Below are positions 14,963 to 24,360 of a DNA stretch of 64,000 bases, piece by piece; position 1 is the first letter of the stretch; every line of letters starts with the position of its first letter. The DNA comes from Mesopusillimonas faecipullorum (lineage in GTDB: Bacteria; Pseudomonadota; Gammaproteobacteria; Burkholderiales; Burkholderiaceae_B). The translations under genes were made by a program, and so were the position numbers. Under the pieces are notes generated by a model, which saw only the letters and a list, made by a program, of their open reading frames with translations, had not been told where the DNA came from and searched no databases. Location: positions 1 to 64,000 of the forward strand of contig NZ_JACDXW010000007.1 in the NCBI RefSeq assembly GCF_020539505.1, written 5' to 3'.

Positions 14963-16564
14963 TCAGGTGTCAAAGACTTGCCCGCCATGCTCGCGCATGG
15001 CATGAAAGCGTATGGCCGGATAAAGCTCTTGCACCACACGCAATTGGGCGGAGGAGGTCGCAAGAAAGGCGGGGGCTTCTACCACGTCGTAGGCAATGTT
15101 GGCGGCATTGGCATCGGTGAACTTGCGCAAGGCCTTGGGGTCGTCGCAAGTGAACCAGCGCGCCAAGGTGTAGCGCGAAGGCATCATGCGAGCGTCCACA
15201 CCGTATTCGGTCTTCAGACGTTGTGCAACCACCTCGAACTGCAGCTGGCCGATGGCACCCAACAGCAGCGCGCCACCTGCGGCTTCGGGCCGGAAAACCT
15301 GAATCGCGCCTTCCTCGCCCAATTGGGTCAGACCGGTACGCAGTTGCTTGATGCGTAAAGGATCTTTGACTTCGACAGCTTGGAACAGTTCTGGGGCAAA
15401 GAAAGGCAGGCCGGTGAAATGCAGGCTTTCGCCTTCGGTCAGCACGTCGCCCAAATGCAAGACCCCGTGGTTGGGAATACCGATGATGTCGCCGGCATAG
15501 GCTTCCTCGACGATATCGCGGCGTTGGGAAAGAAAAGACACGACGTTATTGGGCCGGATCTCTTTGCCGGTGCGCACCACTTTTAGCCGCATGCCGCGCT
15601 CGAAATGACCTGAGGCCACGCGTATGAAGGCCACGCGGTCGCGGTGGGCTGGGTCCATATTGGCCTGAATCTTGAACACCACACCGCTGAACTTGGGCTC
15701 CTCGGGCTGCACTTCGCGTTCGAGCGCCGTTCGGGGGCCGGGAGGGGGTGCAAAGTCAACCAGGGCATCCAGGACTTCCTGTACACCAAAATTGTTGATG
15801 GCCGAGCCAAAGAAGACCGGTGTTTGTTTGCCCAGCAGAAAAGCCTGGTGATCGAACGGCGGGGCTGCGGCCTCCATCAGCTCGACTTCGTCTTGCGCCT
15901 TGGCATAGGCATCGCCGAAGCGTTGGTTCAGCTCGGGGGCTTTCAGATCGGTGAGTATCTCGTCGTCACCCGCACGACGCTCTTGGCCGGACTGGAACAC
16001 GCGCATGTGTTGCTTGCGTAAATCCAGCACGCCACCGAAATGCCGGCCCATGCCTACAGGCCAGGCCAATGGCACGGTATCCATACCCAGATGCGACTCG
16101 ATTTCGGAGAGCAGCTCCAGCGGCTCTTGGACTTCGCGGTCGAACTTGTTGACGAAGGTGATGATGGGCGTGTTGCGCGCCCGGCATACCTGCAGCAGCC
16201 GTATGGTTTGAGGCTCTACGCCGTTGGCGGCGTCCAGCACCATCAGAGCGGCGTCCACGGCTGTCAGCACCCGGTAAGTATCTTCCGAGAAGTCTTGGTG
16301 ACCCGGGGTATCGAGCAGGTTGATGACGCAATCGCGGTATTCCATCTGCATCACCGACGAGGCCACCGAGATGCCGCGTTGCTTTTCTATTTCCATCCAG
16401 TCCGACGAGGCGTGCCGGCTCGCTTTGCGGGCCTTCACGCTGCCGGCAATCTGGATGGCGCCTGCGAACAGCAGCAGCTTTTCGGTTAGCGTGGTCTTAC
16501 CCGCGTCGGGGTGAGAAATAATGGCAAAAGTGCGGCGTCGTTTGACTTCCGTGGCGATGCTCAT
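14963..16564 (-). CDS. prfC: Peptide chain release factor 3
   Basis: Translational GTPase that removes RF1/RF2 from the ribosome after peptide release. G1 is in SHPDAGKTTLTEKLL, G3 in DTPGHQDFSEDT and G4 in VNKFD. A beta-barrel domain II and the RF3-specific C-terminal domain III follow. The length of 533 aa is normal. The preceding gene on the same strand, rhlE, ends 18 bp upstream, so co-transcription is likely. Confidence 0.95.
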   Translation of the reverse strand: MSIATEVKRRRTFAIISHPDAGKTTLTEKLLLFAGAIQIAGSVKARKASRHASSDWMEIEKQRGISVASSVMQMEYRDCVINLLDTPGHQDFSEDTYRVLTAVDAALMVLDAANGVEPQTIRLLQVCRARNTPIITFVNKFDREVQEPLELLSEIESHLGMDTVPLAWPVGMGRHFGGVLDLRKQHMRVFQSGQERRAGDDEILTDLKAPELNQRFGDAYAKAQDEVELMEAAAPPFDHQAFLLGKQTPVFFGSAINNFGVQEVLDALVDFAPPPGPRTALEREVQPEEPKFSGVVFKIQANMDPAHRDRVAFIRVASGHFERGMRLKVVRTGKEIRPNNVVSFLSQRRDIVEEAYAGDIIGIPNHGVLHLGDVLTEGESLHFTGLPFFAPELFQAVEVKDPLRIKQLRTGLTQLGEEGAIQVFRPEAAGGALLLGAIGQLQFEVVAQRLKTEYGVDARMMPSRYTLARWFTCDDPKALRKFTDANAANIAYDVVEAPAFLATSSAQLRVVQELYPAIRFHAMREHGGQVFDT

Positions 16565-16582
16565 GGCTGGCGGCGGGGGAGG

Positions 16583-17935
16583 TTAGTGGGTCTCGGAACG
16601 GGTGGAGGGGCGGCGGCTGCGCTCGGGGGGACGCGTGCTGTTGCGAGCTGGGCCGGCGGCGCCTTGGGGACGGCGATTACGACCGTCGCCACGGGGTGCG
16701 GCGGTTGCGGATGCAGGACGGCGTCCGTCGCGGCGCGGGGGGCGTGGAGGACGGTCATCGACTTCGGGTGCGCTGCGGCTAGGGTCGGGTGTCCAACCCT
16801 CAATAATACTGCGCGGTATGCGTTGCTTGATCAGACGCTCGATCGCAGCCAGGTACTTGGCTTCAGTGTTGTCCACCAAAGACAAGGCAGAACCCTCGCT
16901 GCCGGCGCGTCCGGTGCGACCGATGCGGTGCACGTAGTCTTCCGGCACGTTGGGCAGTTCGAAGTTCACCACGTGGGGAAGCTGGTCGATGTCCAGGCCG
17001 CGCGCCGCGATGTCGGTGGCAACCAGCACACTGAGCTTGCCGGTCTTGAAGCCATCCAGCGCACGGGTGCGGGCAGCCTGGCTTTTGTTGCCATGGATGG
17101 CGGCGGCAGCCAAACCATCTTTGACCAGTTTTTCGGCAAGGCGGTTAGCGCCGTGCTTGGTACGAGTGAACACCAACACCTGATGCCAGCCGCTTTCGCG
17201 AATGATGTAGCTGAGCAAATCGCGCTTGTGCACTTGCTCGGTCATGACCACGGTTTGGCTGACGAGTTCTGAGGTGGTGTTGCGAGCAGCCACGGAGACT
17301 TCAACGGGGTCGTGCAAGACGCCTTGAGCCAGCCCGCGAATTTCATCCGAGAACGTTGCGGAGAACAGCAGGTTTTGCCGCACTTTGGGCAGCAATACCA
17401 GAATGCGGCGAATATCGCGGATGAAGCCCATGTCCAGCATGCGGTCGGCTTCGTCCAATACCAGGATCTCGACAGCGGACAGATCCAGTGTCTTTTGCTG
17501 CACGTGATCGAGCAGGCGGCCAGGTGTAGCCACGAGGATGTCTACGGGCTTGCGCAGGGCCTGGATTTGCGGGTTGATATTCACACCGCCAAACATCACC
17601 AGCGAGCGCAGCGAGGTGTGCTTGCCATAGGTGCGCACGGATTCTTCGACCTGGGCGGCCAATTCGCGCGTGGGCGTCAGAATCAGGCAGCGCGGCTGGC
17701 CGGGCTTGGATTTTGTGGATGGGTTCTGCAGCAGACGGTGCAAGATGGGCAGCGTAAAGCCGGCGGTTTTGCCAGTGCCAGTCTGGGCGGCGGCAAGCAC
17801 GTCGCCGCCTTTCATGACATGAGGGATCGCCTGGGCTTGAATCGGGGTGGGGCTTTCGTAGCCGGTTTCGGAAATGGCGCGCAGCAAGGGCTGTGCCAGG
17901 CCTAAGTCGGCAAACTTAATAGGGGTGTTCAACAT
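16583..17935 (-). CDS. rhlE: DEAD-box RNA helicase (RhlE-type)
   Basis: ATP-dependent RNA helicase. The core has the Q motif near residue 30 (TPIQAQAI), motif [10 protein letters not shown], motif [16 protein letters not shown], motif III FSATF and motif [12 protein letters not shown]. The C-terminal 75 residues are a basic, Arg/Pro-rich disordered tail ([13 protein letters not shown]), typical of RhlE-like proteins. At 450 aa it is within range. RhlE rather than DbpA or SrmB is an assignment by overall similarity and tail. Confidence 0.85.
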   Translation of the reverse strand: MLNTPIKFADLGLAQPLLRAISETGYESPTPIQAQAIPHVMKGGDVLAAAQTGTGKTAGFTLPILHRLLQNPSTKSKPGQPRCLILTPTRELAAQVEESVRTYGKHTSLRSLVMFGGVNINPQIQALRKPVDILVATPGRLLDHVQQKTLDLSAVEILVLDEADRMLDMGFIRDIRRILVLLPKVRQNLLFSATFSDEIRGLAQGVLHDPVEVSVAARNTTSELVSQTVVMTEQVHKRDLLSYIIRESGWHQVLVFTRTKHGANRLAEKLVKDGLAAAAIHGNKSQAARTRALDGFKTGKLSVLVATDIAARGLDIDQLPHVVNFELPNVPEDYVHRIGRTGRAGSEGSALSLVDNTEAKYLAAIERLIKQRIPRSIIEGWTPDPSRSAPEVDDRPPRPPRRDGRRPASATAAPRGDGRNRRPQGAAGPARNSTRPPERSRRPSTRSETH

Positions 17936-18037
17936 GCAACTCCAGCGACAGCCTATCGCTCGAGTCGAGAGATACCAATCTAGGCGGACGAATGGGAAGT
18001 AAAGAGGAGGCCAGGTAAGGCCAAGTGACAGGCCTGG

Positions 18038-18064
18038 CTAGTGTCTTGAGTTGCGAGACACTAG
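18038..18064. repeat. Inverted repeat in the rhlE-lemA intergenic region
   Basis: CTAGTGTCT and AGACACTAG form a perfect 9-bp stem with a 9-nt loop, in the 296-bp gap between the divergent rhlE and lemA genes. There is no T-run on either side. It could be an operator or an mRNA structure. The rest of the gap holds a possible lemA promoter, TTGGAA (18163-18168) with TTTAAT 18 bp on (18187-18192), and nothing else I can name. Confidence 0.45.
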
Positions 18065-18231
18065 GCCCGTGCGCAGCACGGTGATTGGTTCGTCGTGCTT
18101 GGGCGCAATTGTACTCGATTACCGCATCTGCCTATGTGCGCCGACGCAGAACGTCTTAAATATTGGAAAATGGCAAGGCAAGCTGTTTTAATGGTGGCGT
18201 TTAGCCCCCAATTCTTTAAGCGATACTCAAG

Positions 18232-18849
18232 ATGAAGAGACTGTTCATGCTGTTGATGGCGCCGGTGCTGGCGGTGCTGCTTTCCGGCTGCGGCTATAAC
18301 GAAATTCAGCGATTGGACGAACAGGTGAAGGCCGCCTGGTCGCAAGCCCTTAATCAATACGAGCGGCGGGCCGACCTGGTGCCCAAGCTGGTGGCTTCTG
18401 TGAATGCCTATATGGTCAACGAGCGCTCTATCATGACCGAAGTGGCCGAGGCGCGTGCGCAGGTAGGTAGCATCCGCATTACGGCTGACGACCTCAACGA
18501 CCCTGAGCTCATGGCGCGCTTTGAGCAGGCGCAGGGGCGGCTTTCATCGGCCTTGTCACGTCTGTTGGCGGTCTCCGAGAACTACCCGCAACTGAAAAGC
18601 GATACCTTGGTACGCGACCTGATGACGCAGTTGGAAGGCACTGAAAACCGCATAGCTACCGAGCGTGGCCGCTATGTGCAAGCCGTGCAGGCTTATAACC
18701 AAACCATACGACAGTTCCCCACGCTGATCACCGCCAAGATTTTCGGCTACGACACCATGGCGAATTATGGCGTCGAGCGCCAGACCGAGATCATGCGCAA
18801 TCCCGACGTCAAATTCGACTTGCCCGCCGGCGCTGCCGCGCAGCAATAA
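18232..18849 (+). CDS. lemA: LemA family lipoprotein
   Basis: A LemA-fold protein (205 aa): a short signal with lipobox LLSGC (Cys about 20), then long helices with the family pattern VKAAWSQALNQYERRADLVPKL and EN-R-I-A-x-E-R-x-R-Y. LemA proteins are envelope-associated and of unclear biochemistry. They are very often encoded next to TPM-domain proteins, as here. The stop is 11 bp before the first TPM gene, so the trio is probably one operon. Confidence 0.85.
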   Translation: MKRLFMLLMAPVLAVLLSGCGYNEIQRLDEQVKAAWSQALNQYERRADLVPKLVASVNAYMVNERSIMTEVAEARAQVGSIRITADDLNDPELMARFEQAQGRLSSALSRLLAVSENYPQLKSDTLVRDLMTQLEGTENRIATERGRYVQAVQAYNQTIRQFPTLITAKIFGYDTMANYGVERQTEIMRNPDVKFDLPAGAAAQQ

Positions 18850-18860
18850 GAGGCGTAGAC

Positions 18861-19790
18861 ATGGGTGCGCTAAGCTTGGGGCATGCGCGGGTGCCCAGGT
18901 TGGCCTGGCTGCTGGGTGCATGGCTATGTTGTCTGGCGGCCTGGTGGCCGGTGTGGGCGCAGCAGGCTGCTATTCCCGCGCTGCAAGAGCGCGTAACAGA
19001 CACCACAGGTACGCTGGATACCACTACGGTAAACCGCTTAACGCAAGCGCTGGCTGCCCTTGAGCAAGAAAAAGGGGCCCAGATCGCGGTCCTCATGGTG
19101 CCTACCACCCAAGGCGAAGCGATAGAAGGCTATGCGCAGCGCGCCTTCGAGCAGTGGAAGCTGGGGCGTAAAGGGGTGGACGATGGCATTCTTTTCGTCA
19201 TCGCCAAAGACGACCGGCGCTTGCGTATCGAGGTGGGTTATGGCCTGGAGGGCGCAGTGACAGACTTGCAGGCGGGCCGCATCATTCGCGAACAGGTGGC
19301 GCCCCATTTCCAGCAGGGCGATTTTGCGGGCGGTGTGGTGTCCGGGGTAGACAGCTTGATCAAGCTGGTAGAAGGCGAAGCACTGCCCGAGCCTTCCGCT
19401 TCAGTCGCCGATGAAGCATCATCCGGCTCGTTTCTCTTGACTCTTATTGAATGGCTGGCGCCTCTGGCCATTGCCGTCGTGGCCTTACCGCCGTTGTGGG
19501 CCGCGGCGGGTACGGCGCTGGCGCTGTATTGGCTTACCGGCGGCAGTGTGGTCGCGGCTGCCGTGGGAGCCATGGTGGCCTTTCTGCTTAGTTTGGCGGG
19601 GCGCTCGGCGGGCTCGGGGCCGCGCGGCGGCTCTTCCAGCGTGTCGCGCCGTGGCGGCGTCATCGGAGGTGGGCTGGGCTCTTCCCGTGCTGGCTGGGGG
19701 CATGGCCGTGGCGGTGGCGGTTTCGGGGGTGGGGGCTTCGGTGGCGGTGGCGGCCGCAGCGGAGGCGGCGGTGCCTCGGGTGGTTGGTAG
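18861..19790 (+). CDS. TPM-domain protein with Gly-rich tail
   Basis: A 309-aa membrane protein of the YgcG/TPM_phosphatase family. Signal peptide (about 1-36), a TPM domain (about 40-165: RVTDTTGTLD, GVDDGILFVIAKDDRRLRIEVGYGLEGAVTD), two membrane segments (about 195-255), then a Ser/Arg- and Gly-rich tail with runs of G broken by F or R. The Gly-rich end is normal for this family. Some plant TPM homologues show phosphatase activity; bacterial roles are unclear. Second gene of the lemA trio. Confidence 0.8.
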   Translation: MGALSLGHARVPRLAWLLGAWLCCLAAWWPVWAQQAAIPALQERVTDTTGTLDTTTVNRLTQALAALEQEKGAQIAVLMVPTTQGEAIEGYAQRAFEQWKLGRKGVDDGILFVIAKDDRRLRIEVGYGLEGAVTDLQAGRIIREQVAPHFQQGDFAGGVVSGVDSLIKLVEGEALPEPSASVADEASSGSFLLTLIEWLAPLAIAVVALPPLWAAAGTALALYWLTGGSVVAAAVGAMVAFLLSLAGRSAGSGPRGGSSSVSRRGGVIGGGLGSSRAGWGHGRGGGGFGGGGFGGGGGRSGGGGASGGW

Positions 19791-19800
19791 AGAGGGGCTT

Positions 19801-20298
19801 ATGTATCACAATCGATTCGGCTGGAAGCACCTGGCAGGACTGAGCACTTTCGAGGGCAGGCGTTTGCGTCGCAAACATTTTCCGCAAGTGGTATTGGATG
19901 AGTTGGCTGCCACGATTGCTCATAGCGAGCAGCATCATGCCGGCGAGCTGATGTTGGCGATAGAAGCGGTGGCTCCGGCGCACGAACCCGATACGCGCCA
20001 GCGAGCCCTGGAAGTTTTCGGCAGGCTGGGCGTGTGGGACACCCCTTTGAATACCGGCGTACTGCTTTACCTGGCCCTAGATCGCCACCACATAGAGCTT
20101 ATTGCGGATCGCGGGGTGGGCGCCCCCGATGCCGAGTGGCAAACCATTTGCACTCAGCTGCGTAAAGACTTGGCAGCTGGGCGCTATCGCGAGGGGATTC
20201 GGGCAGCGATTGAGGCGATAGAGGCGGTGTGCAGGCAGTATTGCCCGGCGGCGTTAAGCGCACAAAACCATTTGCCGGACCAGCCCATCATGCTGTAA
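19801..20298 (+). CDS. Second TPM-domain protein (soluble)
   Basis: A 165-aa protein with a TPM-like domain (HPDTR-equivalent HEPDTRQRALEVFGRLGVWDTPLNTGVLLYLALDRHHIELIADRGVGA split across about 60-115), but no signal peptide, membrane segment or Gly-rich tail. This is the short TPM type often following LemA and the longer TPM protein. An ATG at 19801 with AGAGAGGGG just before it was chosen. A longer in-frame upstream extension overlaps the first TPM gene and looks non-coding. It is convergent with lipB. Confidence 0.75.
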   Translation: MYHNRFGWKHLAGLSTFEGRRLRRKHFPQVVLDELAATIAHSEQHHAGELMLAIEAVAPAHEPDTRQRALEVFGRLGVWDTPLNTGVLLYLALDRHHIELIADRGVGAPDAEWQTICTQLRKDLAAGRYREGIRAAIEAIEAVCRQYCPAALSAQNHLPDQPIML

Positions 20299-20312
20299 TG
20301 CCGGCCATGGCT

Positions 20313-21023
20313 TTAGGCGCTGGAAGGGGCTGCCTCTTGCACCATGGGTGGCAGCCTGAGCAGCCAATGGCGCACCAAGGCCTCACCGGCCTGTTCTAAA
20401 GATAGCTGTACGCCCTGGCTGGCCAGATCAGTCGTATGCAAACCCTGATAACCGCAAGGGTTGATACCTAAAAATGGCTGTAGATCCATGCTGACGTTTA
20501 GTGCAACACCATGGTAGGCGCGCCCGTTGCTGACCTTGATACCCAGCGCGGCGATTTTCGCCATGGGCTGGCCATCCAGGCTTAAACCGTTGCCAGGCGC
20601 AGCCGCCTGGCTGGTCATCTCAAGCGTGTAAGGAACGTACACGCCTGGTGCGCCGGCCAGCCGACTCGCCTCGGGCAAACCTAGCTCTTGCAGCAAGCCG
20701 ATGACGGCGTCTTCCAGCAAGGCTACGTATTCTTTGACGAACAAGCCTCGGCGACGCAGGTCGATGAGGCCGTAAGCGACGACCTGCCCTGGACCATGAT
20801 AGGTAACCTGACCGCCCCGGTCACTGCGCACCAGGGGAATATCGCCGGGGGCGAGCACGTGTTCGGGCTTGCCCGCCTGGCCCAGCGTGTAGACAGGCGT
20901 GTGCTCGACCAGCCATATTTCATCGGGTGTGTCGGTGTCTCGTGTCTGCGTGAACTGGCGCATGGCCAGCAATACTTCTTCGTAAGGTGCGGGGCGAGCC
21001 AGCCAGCGTACAAGGGGTAGCAT
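20313..21023 (-). CDS. lipB: Octanoyltransferase LipB
   Basis: Transfers octanoate from acyl carrier protein to lipoyl domains; LipA (encoded near 30 kb) then inserts sulphur. Motifs: [12 protein letters not shown], the catalytic Lys in [10 protein letters not shown] with GRAYHG, and the thioester Cys in [10 protein letters not shown]. It is 236 aa from the ATG that overlaps the DUF493 stop as TGATG; a TTG one codon upstream is less likely. It is the last gene of a run dacC-dat-DUF493-lipB. Confidence 0.93.
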   Translation of the reverse strand: MLPLVRWLARPAPYEEVLLAMRQFTQTRDTDTPDEIWLVEHTPVYTLGQAGKPEHVLAPGDIPLVRSDRGGQVTYHGPGQVVAYGLIDLRRRGLFVKEYVALLEDAVIGLLQELGLPEASRLAGAPGVYVPYTLEMTSQAAAPGNGLSLDGQPMAKIAALGIKVSNGRAYHGVALNVSMDLQPFLGINPCGYQGLHTTDLASQGVQLSLEQAGEALVRHWLLRLPPMVQEAAPSSA

Positions 21024-21310
21024 CAAAGCACGATGGAAACCATGGGGTGGCTATGCAGGGCGCGATACAAATTATCCAGTTGCTCGCGTGAGGTGGCCGT
21101 GACGGTGAAAGTCAGGCCCACATAATTACCCTTGCTGCTGGGGCGTACCTCGACAGTGACCGGATCGAACTCCGGATCAAACTCCAGCACCACCGCCGTC
21201 AGGGTAGGGGTAAGTTCAGGATGGGACTTTCCCATGACCTTGATGGGGAATTGGCTGGGGTATTCGATTAACGAGTCTTCGGGGGGAATGACCGGTGGCT
21301 GGTTCATCAT
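21023..21310 (-). CDS. DUF493 (YbeD-like) protein
   Basis: A 95-aa member of the DUF493/YbeD family, small alpha-beta proteins often encoded beside lipB and resembling regulatory ACT-type folds. Visible pattern: [16 protein letters not shown] and the C-terminal [15 protein letters not shown]. Two tandem ATGs follow an AGGAGA. The stop overlaps the lipB start (TGATG), so the two are translationally coupled. In E. coli ybeD also precedes lipB. Confidence 0.85.
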   Translation of the reverse strand: MMNQPPVIPPEDSLIEYPSQFPIKVMGKSHPELTPTLTAVVLEFDPEFDPVTVEVRPSSKGNYVGLTFTVTATSREQLDNLYRALHSHPMVSIVL

Positions 21311-21319
21311 GGGGTCTCC

Positions 21320-22177
21320 TTAGCCCACTAGGGCATCGTAGGCGGTGCGCAGCTTTGCGTAAACAGGACCGGGGCGGCCATTACCGACGATGTGGCTGTC
21401 AAGGCGCACGATGGGCAAGACTTCTTTGGTCGCGGCAGTCAGTAAAAGCTCGTCGGCTTGTTCGACTTCGGCGCGGCTGATAGCGCGTGCTTGATAAGGT
21501 ACACCGGATTGCATTGCCAGCTCTTCGAGCAAGCGATAGCGTATGCCTTCCAGAATGAGATGGTCGTTGGGTGGCGTGAGCAAGGTGCCGTCTTTGACCA
21601 CCCAGATATTGCATGACGAACCTTCCGTCAGCATACCGTCGCGGAACTGAATGGCCTCGTCTACACCCGCTTCAATGGCTTGTTGCTTGGCCAGCACATT
21701 GCCCAGCAAAGACACCGATTTGATATTGCACAGTTGCCAACGAATGTCGGGGATGGCGATGGCGCTTAAACCCTCGGTACGCTGGCGCTCTGAAGGGCGC
21801 TGAAAGGGGTTGATCATCCCGAATACGGTGGGCTGGACTTGCTTGGGAAAAGCGTGGTCGCGTTTGGCCGGCCCGCGTGTGATCTGTAGGTAGACCATGC
21901 TGTGGCTATACGAAACGTGGCTAAGCAAACCCTGCACCAGCTCTTTCCATTGGGCGCGGCTGTAACCGGGTTGCAGCGAGATGGCCGCCAGGCTGCGTTC
22001 GAGGCGATCCAGGTGCTCTTCCATGCGGAAAGGCTGGCCGTTATAAATGGGGATGACTTCGTAAATGCCATCGCCAAAGATGAAGCCACGGTCCAGTACT
22101 GAAACTTGCGCTTGTGAAATAGGCAAGTACTGCCCGTTTAAATAAACGATGGCATTAGGGTCGACGTCGGGAATCAT
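21320..22177 (-). CDS. dat: D-amino-acid aminotransferase (class IV)
   Basis: PLP-dependent fold-type IV transaminase (285 aa), which likely interconverts D-alanine and D-glutamate for peptidoglycan. FIFGDGIYEVIPIY lies near the N-terminus. The PLP Lys fits CNIKSVSLLGN, and EGSSCNIWVV is a cofactor-binding loop. Branched-chain aminotransferase and aminodeoxychorismate lyase share the fold, so substrate is inferred from overall similarity and from the neighbouring D,D-carboxypeptidase gene 35 bp upstream. Confidence 0.8.
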   Translation of the reverse strand: MIPDVDPNAIVYLNGQYLPISQAQVSVLDRGFIFGDGIYEVIPIYNGQPFRMEEHLDRLERSLAAISLQPGYSRAQWKELVQGLLSHVSYSHSMVYLQITRGPAKRDHAFPKQVQPTVFGMINPFQRPSERQRTEGLSAIAIPDIRWQLCNIKSVSLLGNVLAKQQAIEAGVDEAIQFRDGMLTEGSSCNIWVVKDGTLLTPPNDHLILEGIRYRLLEELAMQSGVPYQARAISRAEVEQADELLLTAATKEVLPIVRLDSHIVGNGRPGPVYAKLRTAYDALVG

Positions 22178-22212
22178 GAAAGAAGGCGGTTTGAGTCGGT
22201 CGGGGGATAGCG

Positions 22213-23463
22213 TCAGTTGAACATGCGCATGACTTTATCCGTCATGCGGCTGAAAAAACCGGCTTGGGGCACGTCTTGCATGATGGTCAGCGGTGCTTGA
22301 CGCAACACTTGCCCGTCCAGCATCAGCGTTACGGTGCCTACTTCAGTATCTTTGGCCAGCGGGGCAATCAGCGGCTGACGATACTGAGCAACAGGCTGGA
22401 TCTGCTCGGCCTTGCCGCGCGGCACAGTGACCCACACAGACTTGGGCTGGCTCAGATCCACTTGGGGCTGGGTACCTTCCCAGACGCGGGCTTGTACAGC
22501 CGGCTTGGTTTCGTCGAACAGTTTCACCGTGTCGAAGTTCTGGAAGCTCCAGTTAAGCAGCTTCAGGCTGCTTTCGGCACGAGCCGCTTCACTGTCGGCT
22601 CCCACCAGTACGGAAATCACACGACGCCCATCACGCAAGGCCGTGGAAATCAAGCAATAGCCCGCTGATGAGGTGTGCCCGGTCTTCAGACCATCGACGG
22701 TGTCATCCAACCACAACAAGCGATTGCGATTGGGCTGCTTGATCTTGTTGTAGGTGTATTCCTTGGTGTTGTAGTAGTGCAGTGATTCTGGAAAGTCGCG
22801 GATCAGGTTGCGCGACAGCAGCGCCAGGTCGCGAACCGTGGTGTAGTGCTCGGCGTCGGGCAGACCCGAGGCATTGGTGAAGTGGGTTTGCGTCAGGCCC
22901 TGACGTTGGGCTTGCTCGTTCATGAGCGCCACAAAAGCGTCTTCGCTGCCGGCCACGGCCTCTGCCAGGGCGACGGTGGCGTCGTTGCCAGACTGCACAA
23001 TCATGCCGTACAGCAAGTCGTCGACGGACACTTGCGTGTTGACGTTGATAAACATGCGCGAGCCGCCGGTTTTCCAGGCTTTTTCGGAAACCAGGACCGG
23101 GTCGCTCAGGTTAAGACGTTTTTGCTTGAGGGCATCGAAGACCACATAGGCCGCCATGACCTTGGTCAGAGAAGCGGGCTCTACGCGGGTATCGGGCAAC
23201 TGGGCGGCGATGATCTGTTCGCTGTTGGCATCCAGGGTGAGCCATGCGCGGCCATTGACTGCGGGTGCCGGAATGGAGGACAAGGCGCTAACGGACTCTA
23301 CGACCGAGGTGGCCGCTGCCGGTGCCTCTGCGGGCGCAGGCGCGCTTGTGGTGTCTGCCCACGAAGGCTGGGCGAGAAAGCTGACCGCCAGCGCCAGACC
23401 AGCCAGTCGGAATGCGGCACGGGGGGCGGAGGATGAGCGGGAAGAAGGGCGCATAGAGGACAT
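22213..23463 (-). CDS. dacC: D-alanyl-D-alanine carboxypeptidase (PBP5/6 type)
   Basis: Periplasmic low-molecular-weight penicillin-binding protein that trims the terminal D-Ala of peptidoglycan stem peptides. Active-site motifs: SxxK in ASLTKVMAAY, SGN in IVQSGNDATVAL and KTG in LKTGHTSSAGYC. A C-terminal PBP5 beta domain and an amphipathic membrane-anchoring helix (FFSRMTDKVMRMF) follow. An N-terminal signal peptide is present. The ATG at 23463 is preferred over a TTG 30 bp upstream; another ATG at 23454 is possible. First gene of the dat-DUF493-lipB run. Confidence 0.9.
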   Translation of the reverse strand: MSSMRPSSRSSSAPRAAFRLAGLALAVSFLAQPSWADTTSAPAPAEAPAAATSVVESVSALSSIPAPAVNGRAWLTLDANSEQIIAAQLPDTRVEPASLTKVMAAYVVFDALKQKRLNLSDPVLVSEKAWKTGGSRMFINVNTQVSVDDLLYGMIVQSGNDATVALAEAVAGSEDAFVALMNEQAQRQGLTQTHFTNASGLPDAEHYTTVRDLALLSRNLIRDFPESLHYYNTKEYTYNKIKQPNRNRLLWLDDTVDGLKTGHTSSAGYCLISTALRDGRRVISVLVGADSEAARAESSLKLLNWSFQNFDTVKLFDETKPAVQARVWEGTQPQVDLSQPKSVWVTVPRGKAEQIQPVAQYRQPLIAPLAKDTEVGTVTLMLDGQVLRQAPLTIMQDVPQAGFFSRMTDKVMRMFN

Positions 23464-23560
23464 GAAGACAGTAACGATGGCGATGAGTGACAAAGTTGAT
23501 GGAACCTTAGGACAGACCGACCGGCAGGTGTTTGGTTCAGTCAGGCATTATAGGCAGCGC

Positions 23561-24211
23561 TTAAGGGAAGGCCGCCTGCAAGCGCAACTGAACGATGTGA
23601 CGTAGCGCGATAAGTTTGCCATGAAAGAAATGAGAGGCATCGGGAATGACCACGATGGGCAAAGACGCGCTGCGTGCGTAAGCCATGGCTTCGTCCAGAG
23701 GCACGACGTCGTCCGACTCTCCATGCACCAGCAAGGTGTCGTCGGGCACGGTGACGATCTGCCCTTCATCTATGAAGCGTGACACGGCGGCCCCCGCCAA
23801 AGCCAGCATGCGTGGCCTATCTTCGGGTGCCAAGGCGCTGTATACCCGAGCGGCCACCGCCGTACCAAAAGAGAAGCCGCCCATGGCCCAAGGCAGACGG
23901 GCGAGTTCGGGATAGCGCTCACGAAACTGCTCCAGCACCGCCAGCATATCTTGCGTTTCGCCGCGAGCATGATCGAACTCGCCGGCAGAGTGGCCGATGC
24001 CGCGAAAATTGGGTCTGAGCGTGGCCAAGCCCTGTTGTTGGCAAGCCTTGGCCAATGTCGTAACGACTTTGTTGTCGCGGGTGCCCCCATGCAAAGGATG
24101 AGGGTGAAGAATCAAGGCCCAGCCGCGCGGGTGGGCGGTGGGGATGTCAAGTATGCAGTCAACAATGCCGGCCTTGCCGGTGAACTGGACGGATGTGCTG
24201 GATGCGGACAT
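23561..24211 (-). CDS. Alpha/beta hydrolase (dienelactone-hydrolase-like)
   Basis: A 216-aa soluble alpha/beta hydrolase of the YcjY/COG2945 type. HPHPLHGG (oxyanion region), RGIGHSAGEFDHARGE, nucleophile elbow GGFSFG, Asp in HGESDDVVPL and His in DASHFFHGKL are all visible, so the triad is complete. Substrate unknown. The ATG at 24211 is preferred over a TTG at 24265. It is divergent from birA, about 150 bp apart. Confidence 0.8.
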   Translation of the reverse strand: MSASSTSVQFTGKAGIVDCILDIPTAHPRGWALILHPHPLHGGTRDNKVVTTLAKACQQQGLATLRPNFRGIGHSAGEFDHARGETQDMLAVLEQFRERYPELARLPWAMGGFSFGTAVAARVYSALAPEDRPRMLALAGAAVSRFIDEGQIVTVPDDTLLVHGESDDVVPLDEAMAYARSASLPIVVIPDASHFFHGKLIALRHIVQLRLQAAFP

Positions 24212-24360
24212 GGCGAACGGATGGGAGTCTAAGAAATTCAAAGCTGCGCGACGTTGCCTAAGCAACTGTGTTGAACATTGTAGTCCTGCGTGAACTTCAT
24301 CCCTGCCGTTTCACTACAATGCCTGATGATTGCTCCTTATTGACCGTCTTGCTCTCTTCC

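Noticed and set aside
19447-19800. N-terminal extension of the second TPM gene
   Set aside because: Overlaps the first TPM gene in another frame and reads as low-complexity Arg/Ala; the ATG at 19801 has a ribosome site.
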